This document shows, in pieces, positions 1-10,757 of a DNA stretch of 64,000 bases. Origin of the DNA: Isoetes taiwanensis (Eukaryota; Streptophyta; Lycopodiopsida; Isoetales; Isoetaceae); NCBI GenBank assembly GCA_021234155.1, contig JAJEKV010000001.1:38238826-38302825 (forward strand). The letters are read 5' to 3'. A program made the position numbers and the translations under genes. The first letter of the stretch is position 1; each line of letters opens with the position of its first letter. The notes below the pieces were generated by a model, which was not told the origin of the DNA, made no database searches, and worked only from the letters and a program-made list of their open reading frames with translations.

Positions 1-2
1 TC

Positions 3-1319
3 TGTGACACAACAGGAATGACGGTGAACCTGCAGAAAACTAAGCTCCTGGAAGTCCTCTCCTCACAGCATGATATCCCAGATCTCTATTACAAAGGAAA
101 GAAGGTGGATGTTGTAAGGACCTTCAAGTACCTGGGAATCGACTTTTGCGCTAGCATGTTATGGGATGACTGTGTGGAAAGACGGGTCAGCGCGGGATGG
201 AAAGCCATGTATGCTATGCAGAATAGCTGCTACAGAATAGACCTATGTGACTGGGCACGTAGAGCACACCTGTTCAGAGCACTCGTTGAACCAGTATTGT
301 TGTATGGGGTAGAGGTCTGGGGTCCAGCAATTAGCAAGAACACATGGGATAAGCTAGAGAGGGTGCAAAAGGCCTTCTTAACATACAGCCTAGATATCAA
401 GGACACGGTGCCTTATCAGATTTTGCTATATGAGACTGGGTTCAGGCCCCTGCAACATTCCGCTATGCGCAGACATCTTGCATATTTCCACAAGGTCACC
501 AGCATGGATACACAACGTCTTCCCCCGATGGCTTTGTTATTGGCACAAGAGCCACAACGACTGAAGAGGGTATGGCAGGAGCAATGTCAAGGGTGGTTCG
601 CAACGTGGTCTATAGACTACCAGCAGATTGTGGCTATGCCTGATGCCCAGGGACAAGCTGCACACCTAAATGAGCGCTTTGCCACCACTCTGTGGGATGC
701 AGCCACTCGTGCAAAGCCTAAAACAGAGCACTACCACATGCAAGTTAATCCGACACTGGAACATGGCCCACACCAGTACTTGAAAGCGCATATATCTATG
801 AAGAAACGGAGAGCTATTGCCTCCGTGAGGACGGGGTCCCATCATCTCATAATTGAAACAGGTCGTTGGACTACGGATGGAGGGCAGAGAATCCCCCAGC
901 ATGAGAGAATATGCCAGTGTTGCCACATGCGGACAGTAGAGGATGAGAGTGTCCGGCATATACGCATATCCGAGCAACACATGCTGATCTTAGATGCCCT
1001 GCGGCACCGCTGCATCAATTGCTGGCATTGCCAATGGTTGCACGTCTCGCATCCTACATTTTGCAAGTATCTACCGTCAGAGAATCCCTTACAAGACAAG
1101 GGATCTGAGAGCCTACTACCAGGGTTTTTCCTCCCATGTGGGGGTTTTTTCATTCCAGTAGTAGGGACACATTGTATAGTAGCATTTGTCTTTTTGGTGT
1201 GGTTTTATCTGCTTTGTGTACTGCATGTACCGTCTCATAGGTCAAGTTTGGCCTCCGCGGACGTTAAAATATACTTCCTTCCTTCCTTCTGCTTTCAACT
1301 TTGCTGCAGCAAGATGTAA
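3..1319 (+). CDS. C-terminal part of a non-LTR retrotransposon reverse transcriptase (5' cut by window edge)
   Basis: The frame is open from the window edge; the first Met is at 18, but codons upstream continue an RT-like sequence, so the true start lies outside. VNLQKTK and FKYLGIDF, about 35 residues apart, match the last conserved RT blocks of LINEs. After these comes a connection region (LLYGVEVWGP) and near residues 300-320 a Cys/His cluster (CQCCHMRTVEDE...H), like the C-terminal zinc finger of LINE proteins. The downstream part (about 1100-1319) is hydrophobic and Thr/Ser-rich and probably reads into the 3' UTR. The FKYLGI block and the connection region differ from the L1-type elements elsewhere in this window, so it belongs to another LINE clade. 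The clade is not assigned. Confidence 0.75.
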   Translation, partial: CDTTGMTVNLQKTKLLEVLSSQHDIPDLYYKGKKVDVVRTFKYLGIDFCASMLWDDCVERRVSAGWKAMYAMQNSCYRIDLCDWARRAHLFRALVEPVLLYGVEVWGPAISKNTWDKLERVQKAFLTYSLDIKDTVPYQILLYETGFRPLQHSAMRRHLAYFHKVTSMDTQRLPPMALLLAQEPQRLKRVWQEQCQGWFATWSIDYQQIVAMPDAQGQAAHLNERFATTLWDAATRAKPKTEHYHMQVNPTLEHGPHQYLKAHISMKKRRAIASVRTGSHHLIIETGRWTTDGGQRIPQHERICQCCHMRTVEDESVRHIRISEQHMLILDALRHRCINCWHCQWLHVSHPTFCKYLPSENPLQDKGSESLLPGFFLPCGGFFIPVVGTHCIVAFVFLVWFYLLCVLHVPSHRSSLASADVKIYFLPSFCFQLCCSKM

Positions 1320-1839
1320 ATTTTTTATCTCCAATACATCAACTGAAGTCTCGGATACTTTGGCACTTAGCTCAGTCTTTGTAACTCCTTTATTTTCTTC
1401 GTCTTTGAGACATTCATCAAATTCTTTTGTAACTTCCTACAATCGCTTTTCAAGCAACCCTTTTTTACTGCAGAGCCAACAAGTAAAAGGAGCTTTGGAC
1501 TTGGATTCAGAAATAGAAACTAGTATTTGAAGCACCATTGACCAAAATATCCAAATCACTAGTAGAGGTGGAAAGAGAAGGAGATAAAGAAGGTGAAGAC
1601 AGTTCCTGCTCCATAATATTCCTCTCTTTGGCCTCTTGAGTTGTTGTATATAGTTCTTCATATCCATCAATCTTGAAGCTAATTCACAGTGAACCCAATC
1701 TGTGAATCAATGGATAAAAAGCTGAGGCTGTGTTCTAATTCGAAAAAGCTGAGGTAGTATTAAAGTTCCTGCGGGCTGTACCAGACTACTAAATGCTGTT
1801 AAACAATGAACAAAATCAAGATTTTACAGCCCGGAATTT
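1320..1839. other. no recognisable gene
   Basis: AT-rich sequence that follows the LINE end. A CTTC microsatellite sits near 1279-1294, just before it. I see no domain in the short open frames on either strand. Confidence 0.4.
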
Positions 1840-2087
1840 GAAGCCCATGGGCAGCAAAATTTCAAAGACTGATACAAGAATCTGAGAAACAATCTCAGAA
1901 TGATATTTTAAGACTGATACGAAACCGTGGACATGATATTTTAAGACTGATTCAATTCAACAGATGAAAATCTTGAAGCCCATGGGCAGCAAAATTTCAA
2001 AGTTTGATAAGAATGATATTGTAAGGCTGATACAAAACCGTGGGCATGATATTTTAAGTCTGAATCGATTCAGAAATGAAAATCTTG
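1840..2087. repeat. imperfect tandem repeat, period about 135 bp
   Basis: Two units begin with GAAGCCCATGGGCAGC at 1840 and 1975. Both carry a block with AAACCGTGG and CATGATATTTTAAG and end near GAAAATCTTGA. Unit 1 has an extra internal copy of the CATGATATTTTAAGACTGAT block. Confidence 0.75.
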
Positions 2088-2337
2088 ATAATCGAACAGA
2101 TCAAAAGTGAAAAGATGAAGCAAGACAAAAAGAAAATGCAAAAATTACCTGGGATTTTGGAATGGACGACTGCAACAGCAGGATTTTTTTTTTTTAATTC
2201 AATGATTGAATTGATTAAAGTATTGGATGATGCGAACGGCTCGAGTCCGACAGCTCCAGTAGGGCCGTGTGAAGTACAGTGCAAGTCATTTTGCCTCCAA
2301 AAACAGAGGCCCAATTTTGCCTCAAAAATCCTTCTTA

Positions 2338-2500
2338 CCAAAAACGACCGTTTTTTTTCTAAAAAAACGGCTTGAAAAAAGCCACCTTAACGTTTTTAAC
2401 ATCCCGTTTTTTAAACGGGCGTTTTCACATTTGAATATGGCCAAAGGTAAAAAAATGCAAAAACGGCAAAAAAATGGCAAAAACGGCCGTTTTCGGTAAC
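2338..2500. repeat. inverted-repeat-rich AAAAACGG block
   Basis: Many copies of AAACGG and its complement CCGTTT lie within 160 bp. They include a near-perfect palindrome at 2404-2420 (CCCGTTT-TTT-AAACGGG) and AACGGCCGTT near 2483. This resembles a MITE or foldback remnant, but no target-site duplication was found. Confidence 0.4.
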
Positions 2501-2512
2501 TATGGCTGAGGT

Positions 2513-3130
2513 AAAGGTGGAGCCATGGTAGCACAAAGTCAAGAGGAGGGTCAAGAAGAAAAGTGAGATTGAAGGCAAATCAGATTCTCGAACGAGGAGG
2601 TTCACAAAGTGCGAGGAATGTGCGAGAACAAGAATAGGAGAGCGAAGGTGGAGATTAAGAGTTGGCAAGGTGGGATCAAGCTAGCAGAATAGGAATGGGC
2701 AGTAATACAATTGATTAACGACTAAATTTGCCAAATAAAACATATTTGTAACAAAAATGCGATGCAACACATTTAGAAAGCAATATGAACATATTAAATA
2801 AAAGAGAAACGGTAGTTTTGAATGAGATGTCATAAGGCAATTCGATAACATGCCGACACCTATGAATAGATGCCCCAATATAAATAACACTTACCCGAAT
2901 GGAATGAGGTTGAGGTAGAGGTGGTAGCCATGGGAGCGCAAAGTCAAGAGGAATGTCAAGAAGAAAAGTGAGATTGAAGCAAATCAGATTTCCTAACAAG
3001 GAGGTGCACAAGGTGCGAGAAATGCGCGTGAACCAGAATGGGGGAGCGAAGGTGGAGACTAAGAGTAGGCAAGGTGGGGTCAAGTCAGCAGAATAGAAGC
3101 GGACGATAATGCAGCTAATTAATGACGGCA
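2513..3130. repeat. direct repeat pair of about 210 bp
   Basis: 2513-2725 and 2925-3130 are diverged copies sharing AAAGTCAAGAGGA, TCAAGAAGAAAAGTGAGATT, GAGCGAAGGTGGAGA and GGCAAGGTGGG. Between them lies the first copy of a second repeat (2728-2892). Confidence 0.75.
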
Positions 3131-3810
3131 TGGAAAAAATGGAAAGCAAGTGGACTTTGCACAAGATCCAAGTGAGGCCCCTGATAATACGCTAAGAGGG
3201 TAAAGTAAACAATTGTCAACTATGAAGCTCACTAATTTATACAAAAATATGAATAGTACATAGTTAAAGCAAGTACCTAAGCTCAAATGATGCATTTAAG
3301 CTCAAATGATGCATTTAAACTCAAATATTGTATGATGAATTGCGCACCAAACTTCCCAAGACAATTAGAATCAGGCAGGACTAGCACAATGCACAAAATT
3401 AGAATGCGCTCAATATAATACCTCGTGCACAACAACTCAAAGTACTCCACATTTAGATAATAAGCATCAAAAAAATGATCCAAGAGAATCCCATGTCAAA
3501 AAATTGCAATGGAGTGTCAAACGCAATATTTGGTATATTTAGATAAAGTTAAATAGCAAATATGCGAATGAAGTATAATGATAGTGCTTAAAAAAACCTA
3601 AAAATGTAAAGAACTTCTTTAAGAACGCGACGCCAAACTATAAGTGGCCAAATAAAACGTGTTTGCAACAAATAATGCAATGCAACGCGTTTCGAAACAA
3701 TATGTGGAATAAAAGAGAAATGACAGTGTTAAATGAGATGTCATAAGGAAAATAAGACCACATGCTTAAAGCCATAAATAAATGTCGCAATATGAATCTA
3801 GCTAGGATTT
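2728..3810. repeat. second direct repeat pair, about 165 bp each, spaced 0.9 kb
   Basis: 2728-2892 and 3640-3800 share GCCAAATAAAAC, AATAAAAGAGAAA, AATGAGATGTCATAAGG and a CAATATRAAT end. Together with the 210-bp repeat this gives an A-B-A-...-B arrangement, as if a composite unit had been duplicated and partly lost. No coding potential is seen. Confidence 0.7.
3281..3326. repeat. short tandem repeat, 19-bp unit
   Basis: Two full copies and one partial copy of GCTCAAATGATGCATTTAA. Confidence 0.85.
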
Positions 3811-3957
3811 TCATTCATTTCAGCAGAATTCTACAATAGTTGAGAGTGAGTAGCTGCATATTTGCAAGCTACCCACGATGAAAAAACACAGGGAATATCC
3901 AGTTATATCATCTAGACCCCAAAAAAAATTCTTCAGTTAAGTGTACCTGCCAAGAAC

Positions 3958-4018
3958 TTATCGCCGGGATTAAAAAACCCTGCCCTTTCGGGTTTTCGAG
4001 GAAAAAACCTAGTGATAA
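3958..4018. repeat. small repeat with short inverted ends
   Basis: The ends TTATCGC and GTGATAA are near inverted repeats around a core GGATTAAAAAACCC...GGGTTTTCGAGG. A second copy with different inverted ends is at 21877-21939. On the minus strand both copies encode a similar peptide (LENP-x-G-x-GF). The family is unknown. Confidence 0.5.
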
Positions 4019-4156
4019 GCCCTCGACAAGGGGCTTGAACTTAATGTAAGGCTGCAAATAAAAAATGCTCCCACAAAAAAACCCACGAAGCCTGAAGAAG
4101 ACGGAGTCACGCATCCCACTATACCTGCACATCAACAAACTAGAACACAAAGATAA

Positions 4157-4255
4157 GAAAACAACAACCTCGAAAAGCGAGGGGCTGGTCACGAGTGCCA
4201 CACAAGAAAGAACAACCTCGAAAAAGCGAGGGCTGGTCACGCGTTCCACGCGACA
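4157..4255. repeat. tandem duplication, unit about 49 bp
   Basis: Two copies share AACAACCTCGAAAA, GCGAG, GGGCTGGTCACG and a following TCC/GCC-ACRCRA block. Confidence 0.75.
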
Positions 4256-4309
4256 AAAAACAATATTTACAATAATATATACATTAAGGGAGGGTGGGTG
4301 GGAGTCCAG

Positions 4310-4851
4310 GGAACAGCTGAGAGAGGAGAAAATGACGATGAGAAGTCGATGAAGAACCTGTAAGAAATAGCGATCCCCAAATGAACCAGAGCCCCAGAAA
4401 ATGCATGCAAGAGATGCATGCTCGCCCATTCGAGAATACCGATCCGATGGCTCGGATCGATGGCATTCTCGAATAAGGGCTGCATGAAAACAGACAAAAG
4501 CTCCCGACAAAAAGAGAACTTCCTTATCAAAACGGGATCGAGGTCGAAGGTTGAGGAATGGCCAAAAAGGGGACAAGCTCAAGGAAGAACATGTCCAACA
4601 CAAAAAAAGATGCCAAACTGTCGAACCAAGCAGGAAAGCCCTTCCCCTGTCTGATACCAAAAAAAAAAAAGAGTCAAGGGAACTGCGAAGAGGAGAGAAA
4701 ACGCCGATGAGAAGTCGATGAAGAACCTGCGAGAAATAGCGATCCCCAAATGAATCAGAGCCCCAGAAAATGCATGCAATGCATACATGCATGCAAAAGA
4801 TGTATGCTCGCCCATTTGAGAATACCGATCCGATGGCTCAGATCGATGGCA
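4310..4851. repeat. direct repeat pair (about 165 bp) containing a perfect hairpin
   Basis: 4310-4478 and 4680-4851 are copies sharing GATGAGAAGTCGATGAAGAA, GAAATAGCGATCCCCAAATG, GAGCCCCAGAAAATGCATGC and ATACCGATCCGATGGCTC. In copy 1, ATTCGAGAAT (4428-4437) and ATTCTCGAAT (4469-4478) are perfect inverted repeats, with an inner CCGATCC/GGATCG pair. Copy 2 stops exactly where a LINE begins (4852), so it lost the second hairpin arm. A 294-codon frame on the minus strand (3908-4792) is made of this repeat read twice. Confidence 0.75.
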
Positions 4852-4852
4852 T

Positions 4853-5189
4853 TGTTGGTGACACAAATCAATCTGATGTTCTTGGGATCACATGCAGTTC
4901 TGTTAATCATAACCTTTCCTTTTTGGGCATGCCTTTAGCTTAGGATATCAGTGTAAAAAATCTTTGGTCTCCTATTGTTGCAAGGATTAAGAAAAAATTG
5001 AATAATTATGGCAACTGCCTTTCACTTGCTGGTAGATCTATTATTGCATCCTCTGATATTGCAAGCTCCCATATTTATTTTTCTTTTGCTTTACTTGCCC
5101 TAAAATGCATCTATCAGCAAATTGAAGCGATAATCAGAAACTTCATCTGGGGAAAGCATCATGAGGTTAATTGGAGCTGTGTGAATATG
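4853..5189 (+). pseudogene. LINE ORF2 fragment (end of RT), part 1
   Basis: The translation shows a VGDTNQSD start, SFLGMPLA, IKKKLNN, LSLAGRSIIASS and SSHIYFSFAL, matching the region just after the YADD block in the LINE at 28886-31216. One in-frame stop follows MPLA. The fragment ends at the insertion at 5190. Confidence 0.8.
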
Positions 5190-5310
5190 TAGCATAATAA
5201 CAGGGGGTTTTCTTTGTGTTTTTGTACGCTTTTCACTAAGGTTTTCCTATGATTTCGTGATGTATTCAAATGGATGTACTAATGCGTACATCTAGAGTGC
5301 ACCATTTCTG

Positions 5311-5510
5311 AGCCATTGATTTTAGCCCTTTTTTTTTCAATGGTCAACAACCAATGGCTCACAACAAAAGCCCCTTTTTTGTGCGTGTGGTGCATAATGG
5401 GCACATGAAGGGCCATTGATTTTAGCCTTTTTTTTCAATGGTCAATAACCAATGGCTCATAACAAAAGCCCTCTTTTTGTGTGTGTGGTGCATAATGGGC
5501 ACATGAAGGG
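5311..5510. repeat. tandem duplication of about 98 bp inside element copy 1
   Basis: GCCATTGATTTTAGCC, CAATGGTCAA.AACCAATGG and GTGTGGTGCATAATGGGC occur twice, at about 5311-5408 and 5409-5510. Confidence 0.75.
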
Positions 5511-6067
5511 CTTGAAGGGCGCATGTAGTGCAGTTTCCCCGCCGGCAACACATTTCTTATCATAACTTTTGATCCAAAGCTCTGTTTGAGATGATTTTTA
5601 TTGCGTTGGAAAGCTCTCTCTGAGATCTTTTTGATAGTATATAATATGGATATGTTTGATTAAGTTATCTCTGCTAAAACAGCAATTTTTCGGCCGGGTT
5701 TAGTAGGCTTTCACATCCTACAAGCTAATTAATACAGGATTGCGCTTTTGGATATTGTTTTATGGCTGCCCTCTTTTTGTGTGTGTGGTGCATAATGGGG
5801 CACATGAAGGGCTTGAAGGGCGCATGTAGTGCAGTTTCCCCACCGGCAACACACATCTTATCATAACTTTTGATTCAGAGCTCTGTTTGAGATGATTTTT
5901 ATTGCGTTGGAAAGCTCTCTCTGAGATCTTTTTGATAGTGTATGATATGGATATGTTTGGTTAAGTTATCTATGCTAAAACAGCAATTTTTCGGCCGGGT
6001 TTGGTAGGCTTTCACATCCTACCAGCTGATTAATACAGGATTGCGCTATTGGATATTGTTTGATGGC
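5469..6067. repeat. tandem duplication of about 300 bp inside element copy 1
   Basis: Two units of about 300 bp (5469-5768 and 5769-6067) are nearly identical. They share CTTTTTGTGTGTGTGGTGCA, GTAGTGCAGTTTCCCC, GCGTTGGAAAGCTCTCTCTG and TTTTTCGGCCGGGTTT. They differ by scattered substitutions and one inserted G. Confidence 0.9.
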
Positions 6068-6950
6068 TTATTCCGAATGAAGCTTGCAAAAAATTACCAT
6101 GCATTTTTAGATTTTGAGGCAGTTATTAAGCAAATTCCAAGGCTTCTAGATCCTTGTGCTAACAAGCAGAAAAGTTTCCCACTTTGGTTTCTCACCACAA
6201 GAATCCATGGAGGCCAGGCCAAAGGCTGCTGTTAAATTCCAGTTGAAAAATGTTTGTGTATGGGTGTTGCAAACTTTATGACTTTCAGAATAATGGGACC
6301 AATCTGCTCTATCTTTATGGTAACTTTTACTTATGTTCTATTTGTTTTATTGTGATCAAATTCAAAAGCCTCAAATGAGTTCTAGTTTTTTTCTGGGTTG
6401 AATTCTAAAATTTTTGTCACAAGGGAGGGGGGTGACGTCCCTAAGGCCCCGAAGGGGCCAAATAATTTTTTTTGCAACACAAACCATTAACATTCAACAT
6501 ATAAAAAATAAATCCCCCAACACATAACAACCATTGACATTAACAACCAACACATAACTACCATTGACATTAATCAACACAACCATTGGGTCTAATACAT
6601 TTAAATTAAAATCCCCCTTAAACCTCCTTTGGTTTGGGTGCATATTTACACGGGGGGTGACGTAGGGCAGCGAGAGCCCTCATAATTGTATTTTACACGT
6701 ACGAAATTAACACCATATAGTATTCCGCTTGAAATCTTATAGTATTTTGCGATTCTTGTTATACAGTATAGCAAATTTTGTACTTGCATACCCCACAAAC
6801 GAGGAACTTTACGTACGGTGTAGATTAAGGAATAAGGGGTGAATATGCCTATCTTGTGGGGAACTTGGTTGGAAAAAATTGCTTCTTCAAGGTTATGCTT
6901 TAGCAGGTAAATATGTTTGGAAAACTGTGTTCAATAGAAATAATCATGCC

Positions 6951-9900
6951 CAGTAATCGACAGACACCCGCATCTTATTATACGATGTGTTAGCCACGCA
7001 TCTGCAGCATCGACACGTGGCTAACTAAAGATGCGGACAACTTTTTTTAAAACTTTTTGACCACTTTTTTTTACCTAAAAAAACGACGACTTTTTTTTCC
7101 GCCTGCGTGAAAAACATAGAATCAATCCATTTCTGATGCTAGAAACCATCTGAATATGCATGCTGGCCCATTAAATCTCCACTTCGGCGACTCCAGCAGT
7201 TCTTTGGGTCAGATTTGAGGAGTTTTTTGAATCATTATGATAGTTTAGGGCAGTAGGAAACTTTCTTGAGATTTAGCAAAGCTTAGCCTGTTCTTATCCA
7301 TTGATTGGCGTTCGTGGCATCCATAAAGTGTGCTACAAGCAGGAACAGGTCCACATTGCAAGTTCGTTAATGCTTAATTTTTTTTTTATTTGTTTGATAC
7401 ATCTCTGCTCTGTTTTTATTTTCTTCTATTTTCCATTGACAGCAGCCACTCTTGGCATCTAGAGGATTTTCTGCAACTACCAGACCATGTTTTGATGTTG
7501 TATTATCCATTGCAAATTTGCATGCAATGCAATGCTGAATGCTGACAATGCTCATGAAATTTTTCCATCTGCATCTACGCCTTGCAATAGAATTGCTTGA
7601 CTTGAATGAATAGAATTTTGTTTCAAAGAACATGGAATAAGCAATTAAAAATAGACTGGCAGCCAAAGCAAGAGAACAAGTTATGGAAGGAGGCATGTTC
7701 ACATATCGAAAAGGCAGGTAAAAGCAGAGGAAGTGGAAACAAGCATTTCACATGTAAATATTGCTCTCATTCAACTACTGGCGCACTTTTAAAGCTACAA
7801 GCGCATCTTGCTGGTGAAGGTGGTTATGGAATTGCAGGATTCACATCTTGTCCACCTGAAAAAAGGGCAGAAATTCGAGCATTGAGGGGATGGAAACCAA
7901 TAGAAGTGGGTTCAATTGGGGCTGCTGGAACATCATTAAACCTGCAGGTCACTCCATCTCCCTCACCTACTTCTCTCCCTCCACATTCCCTTATGAGCCC
8001 GCCATTAAAGAGAAAAAAGGATCATCAATAGAGAATGTTGCGGGCTACTCTTCAGCTTCTATCCATCATGAAGTGGTTGATGTAGTAGATCAAATCTCGC
8101 CTATGCATTTGACAATGAAGCAAAGCACCACTTAAGAACTCAAATTGGTTGGCAAAAGAAATGGATGGAGTTGGCAGAAATGGAAGTTGGAAAGATGTTG
8201 ATTGAATGCAATCTCTCGTTTAGGATCTTGGATACACCTAGCTGGAAACAAATGGTGGAGACACTTACACAAGTGGGTAAGAAGACCGCAGGTCCATCTT
8301 CCACGACACCCAAAAGAAAACTAATTCCTATGGCACATGAAGAAATTGCAAAAGATATCACTAAAATTGACAAAAGTGGAGCAGGTGTGGATGTACTTTG
8401 ATGACAGATGGATGGGTTGACATGAGGAAGAGAGGTCTTTACAATGTGATGATATCCTCTGCATTTGGTACAATTTACAAGGAAGTCATATGATATGAGT
8501 GGTGCTGGAGTTAGTGTTACAGGTGACCTATTGTATGAGAAGATGAAAGAGGTGATTGATGAAGTTGGACCACACAGTATAATCCAGGTGATAACAGATA
8601 ATGGGTCAAATTGTGTTGCCATGAGGAAGTTGTTAGAGGAGACCTATAAAACCTTAGTGTGAACTCTATGTGCATCACATAGCTTGAACCTCTTGTTGAA
8701 AGATATTGCCGCACTTCCATGGATTAACGCTGAGCAAATTGTCACTCTATTTGCACGTAAGAAGAAGGCTCTATCAATTTATCGAATGCCATGAAGGAGC
8801 TCCTAAAACCAGGAAAGACAAGGTTTGGATCAAGGTTTATAATTCATCGTTTAGTTGAAGTATGGGATGCTTTAAGGCAAACTGTTGTGTCAAAGGAATG
8901 GAATGCTTGGAAAGATAGAACGTTACCAGAAAGTGAAGCAATTCAACTTCTAATATTGGATACAACTAATCTCATAGATTTTCGTGACATCACGAAAATT
9001 ATACGCCAAATCTATTATGTTTTACGACTCACTGATAAAGAGGGTGCCACTATTGATTTGCTTTATGAGTTCATGAATAGGATCAAGGATGTACTTGATA
9101 AGAGACTTCAAGATAAAGATGCATCCATAAAGTACAGGTAACCTATTTTGCTATTGTAATGTAATTCATTTCATTATCATTATTTGTTCTATCTATTCCT
9201 TTTGTCATTCTTTTCACTTTAAAGTTTTGTATGGTGATGCATGGCATCATAACATAATAGGATTGGAGAGATAAAGAATAAGGTCACCATTCGATGAGAT
9301 TGGTTTTTTCGCCCAATCCATGTAGTGGCTCATCTTCTCCACCCTTTGTGGCGAGATGGCACTATTGATATGAATAAAGAGCTTCATTCTGGCTGGGTAA
9401 CCTACTTGGTACGCATCTTTGATGGAGATCACAAAAAAGCTGATAAGTTATACAATGATCTCCTCCAATTTCGAGGAAAGATGGGTGAGTTCAATAACCC
9501 TATGGTTGAGTCCCATAGTGCTATGTCAAAACCAGTCTCGTGGTGGGAAAAGTACGGTGGATGCACACCTGAGCTTCAAAAGCTAGCTCTCAGAGTCTTA
9601 TCTCAGGTTATAAGCATTATGGATGAAGATCTTTAATGTACTTCCTGTTTTCACTCATTCTACTCTCTTTAGTTCTTTTTTTTTCATATTTCTTTGTCTC
9701 TTTCAACCAGGATTGCTCTAAAGGTGCAGTAGAAAGAAATTGGTCTGCACATTCTCTTATTCATACAAAAAGAATAAGAATAAGAATAAGAATAGTTCTT
9801 TATCATCCACTGAGACCAATCGGCCTATGGGACCCAGAAGGAGCACAATGCATGGCCTCATCTATTGCAGAGAGAACTTGTGGGCATTACGCAAATATAA

Positions 9901-10757
9901 GATGCTTAAAGAGCCAAAGCAAGTTAGTTTTCGTCATGACTTTTTTAGAGTCCCATTATAGAATATAGATCAAACATGAAAATCTTTTTTATTTCACTCG
10001 ATACTAATTGTTAGTAATTATTGCATGCAGGTGGATCCAAATGAGATTGATGTATACAAGAATCCTGAATTGCATTCTATTAATCATGACAAAGAGGAAT
10101 TATATCGGATTTTATTTTTGAAATGCTCTAGAACAAGGAGATCTACTCATGGAGGAGGAAGGGGAATAGGAAGTTCCAGTACTCCTAGTCGAAGGGGCCG
10201 TGGAAGAGGACGTGGTAGAAGAGGATGGATAATAGGGGAGAAGCAAGTGTTATTGTACAAGATCTTACAATAGAAGAGGAAAGTGAATATGATGTATGAG
10301 GAGGAGGAGGATGAAGAAGTGGAGAGTGATACCGAATCTGAGACATGAGGATATTGATGAGCATGGAAGTGAGTCAAGTGACAATGGTAATGAAAGTGAT
10401 GATGAGGAAATAGATAGTGGATCAAAGGATCAAGACTCTTCTGTTGACTAGACTAGTATTTATTGTATTTGTTTGTAGTTTCATTGTGCTTTTACTTTCG
10501 GGATTTCTCTCTATGCTATTCTATTGGATTTACCCTCTATGCCAACTTATATATTGACATAATACATCTGTATTTCTTTTTGCTAGTATGTCTAACACTG
10601 CTATTATAGATTGAAGTCAATTTGAAGGTGGTGTTTTTTAAAAATTTAAATTATCAAATACATCTTTCCCGCATCTAAAACGATAGATGCTTCGATCCTT
10701 TAGATGCTTTAGATGCCCGCATCTGACGCATCTATCTTTAGCCACTTATGAACACTG
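6951..10757 (+). mobile_element. hAT-family DNA transposon, 3.8 kb, inactive
   Basis: The element starts CAGTAATCGACAG and its right end, read on the other strand, starts CAGTGTTCATAAG, a short hAT-style inverted repeat. The flanking 8-mers ATCATGCC (6943-6950) and ATCCTGCC (10758-10765) differ at one base and form the 8-bp duplication typical of hAT. Both ends hold clusters of GCATCT/AGATGC hexamers (at least three left, six right), as expected of subterminal transposase-binding sites. The left end also has a TTAGCCACG...CGTGGCTAA hairpin (6990-7024). The transposase inside is broken by stops. Confidence 0.9.
7606..10440 (+). pseudogene. hAT transposase (BED finger, DUF659, dimerisation domain), decayed
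   Basis: Pieces lie in order. At 7606-8031 a BED zinc finger shows W near its start, then HFTCKYC and KLQAHL. At 8165-8400 is a linker. At 8400-8720 is the DUF659/RNase H-like core, with TDGW, VITDNGSNC and LCASHSLNLLL, two of which carry expected catalytic Asp residues. At 8791-9141 and 9325-9636 is the alpha-helical part. At 9715-9960 is the C-terminal dimerisation domain with RNWSAHS..H. At 10110-10240 is an Arg/Gly-rich tail. Stops at 8399 and 8660 (the latter probably TGG to TGA) and frame changes end function. A 60-bp AATAAG/GGCCTATGGG block replaces part of the dimerisation domain. Confidence 0.85.

Larger units (their letters stand above)
5190..6838. mobile_element. unclassified transposable element, copy 1, with 9-bp TSD
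   Basis: GTGAATATG stands immediately left (5181-5189) and right (6839-6847) of this block. Removing the block plus one copy restores LINE codon spacing. The left end (TAGCATAATAACAGGGGG...) and the right 390 bp match a second element at 52148-54224, while the interiors differ. The right part holds a GGCCCC-GAA-GGGGCC hairpin (6445-6459) and a conserved block near 6600-6680 (CCTTTGGTTTGGGTGC, then GACGTAGGGCAGCGAGAGCC). No terminal inverted repeat, LTR or poly(A) is visible. The TSD length fits Mutator-like elements, but the missing inverted ends do not. No coding capacity was seen. Confidence 0.75.

Noticed and set aside
3908-4792. 294-codon minus-strand open frame taken as a gene
   Set aside because: It consists of a duplicated repeat read through twice, contains hairpins and low-complexity sequence, and shows no domain.
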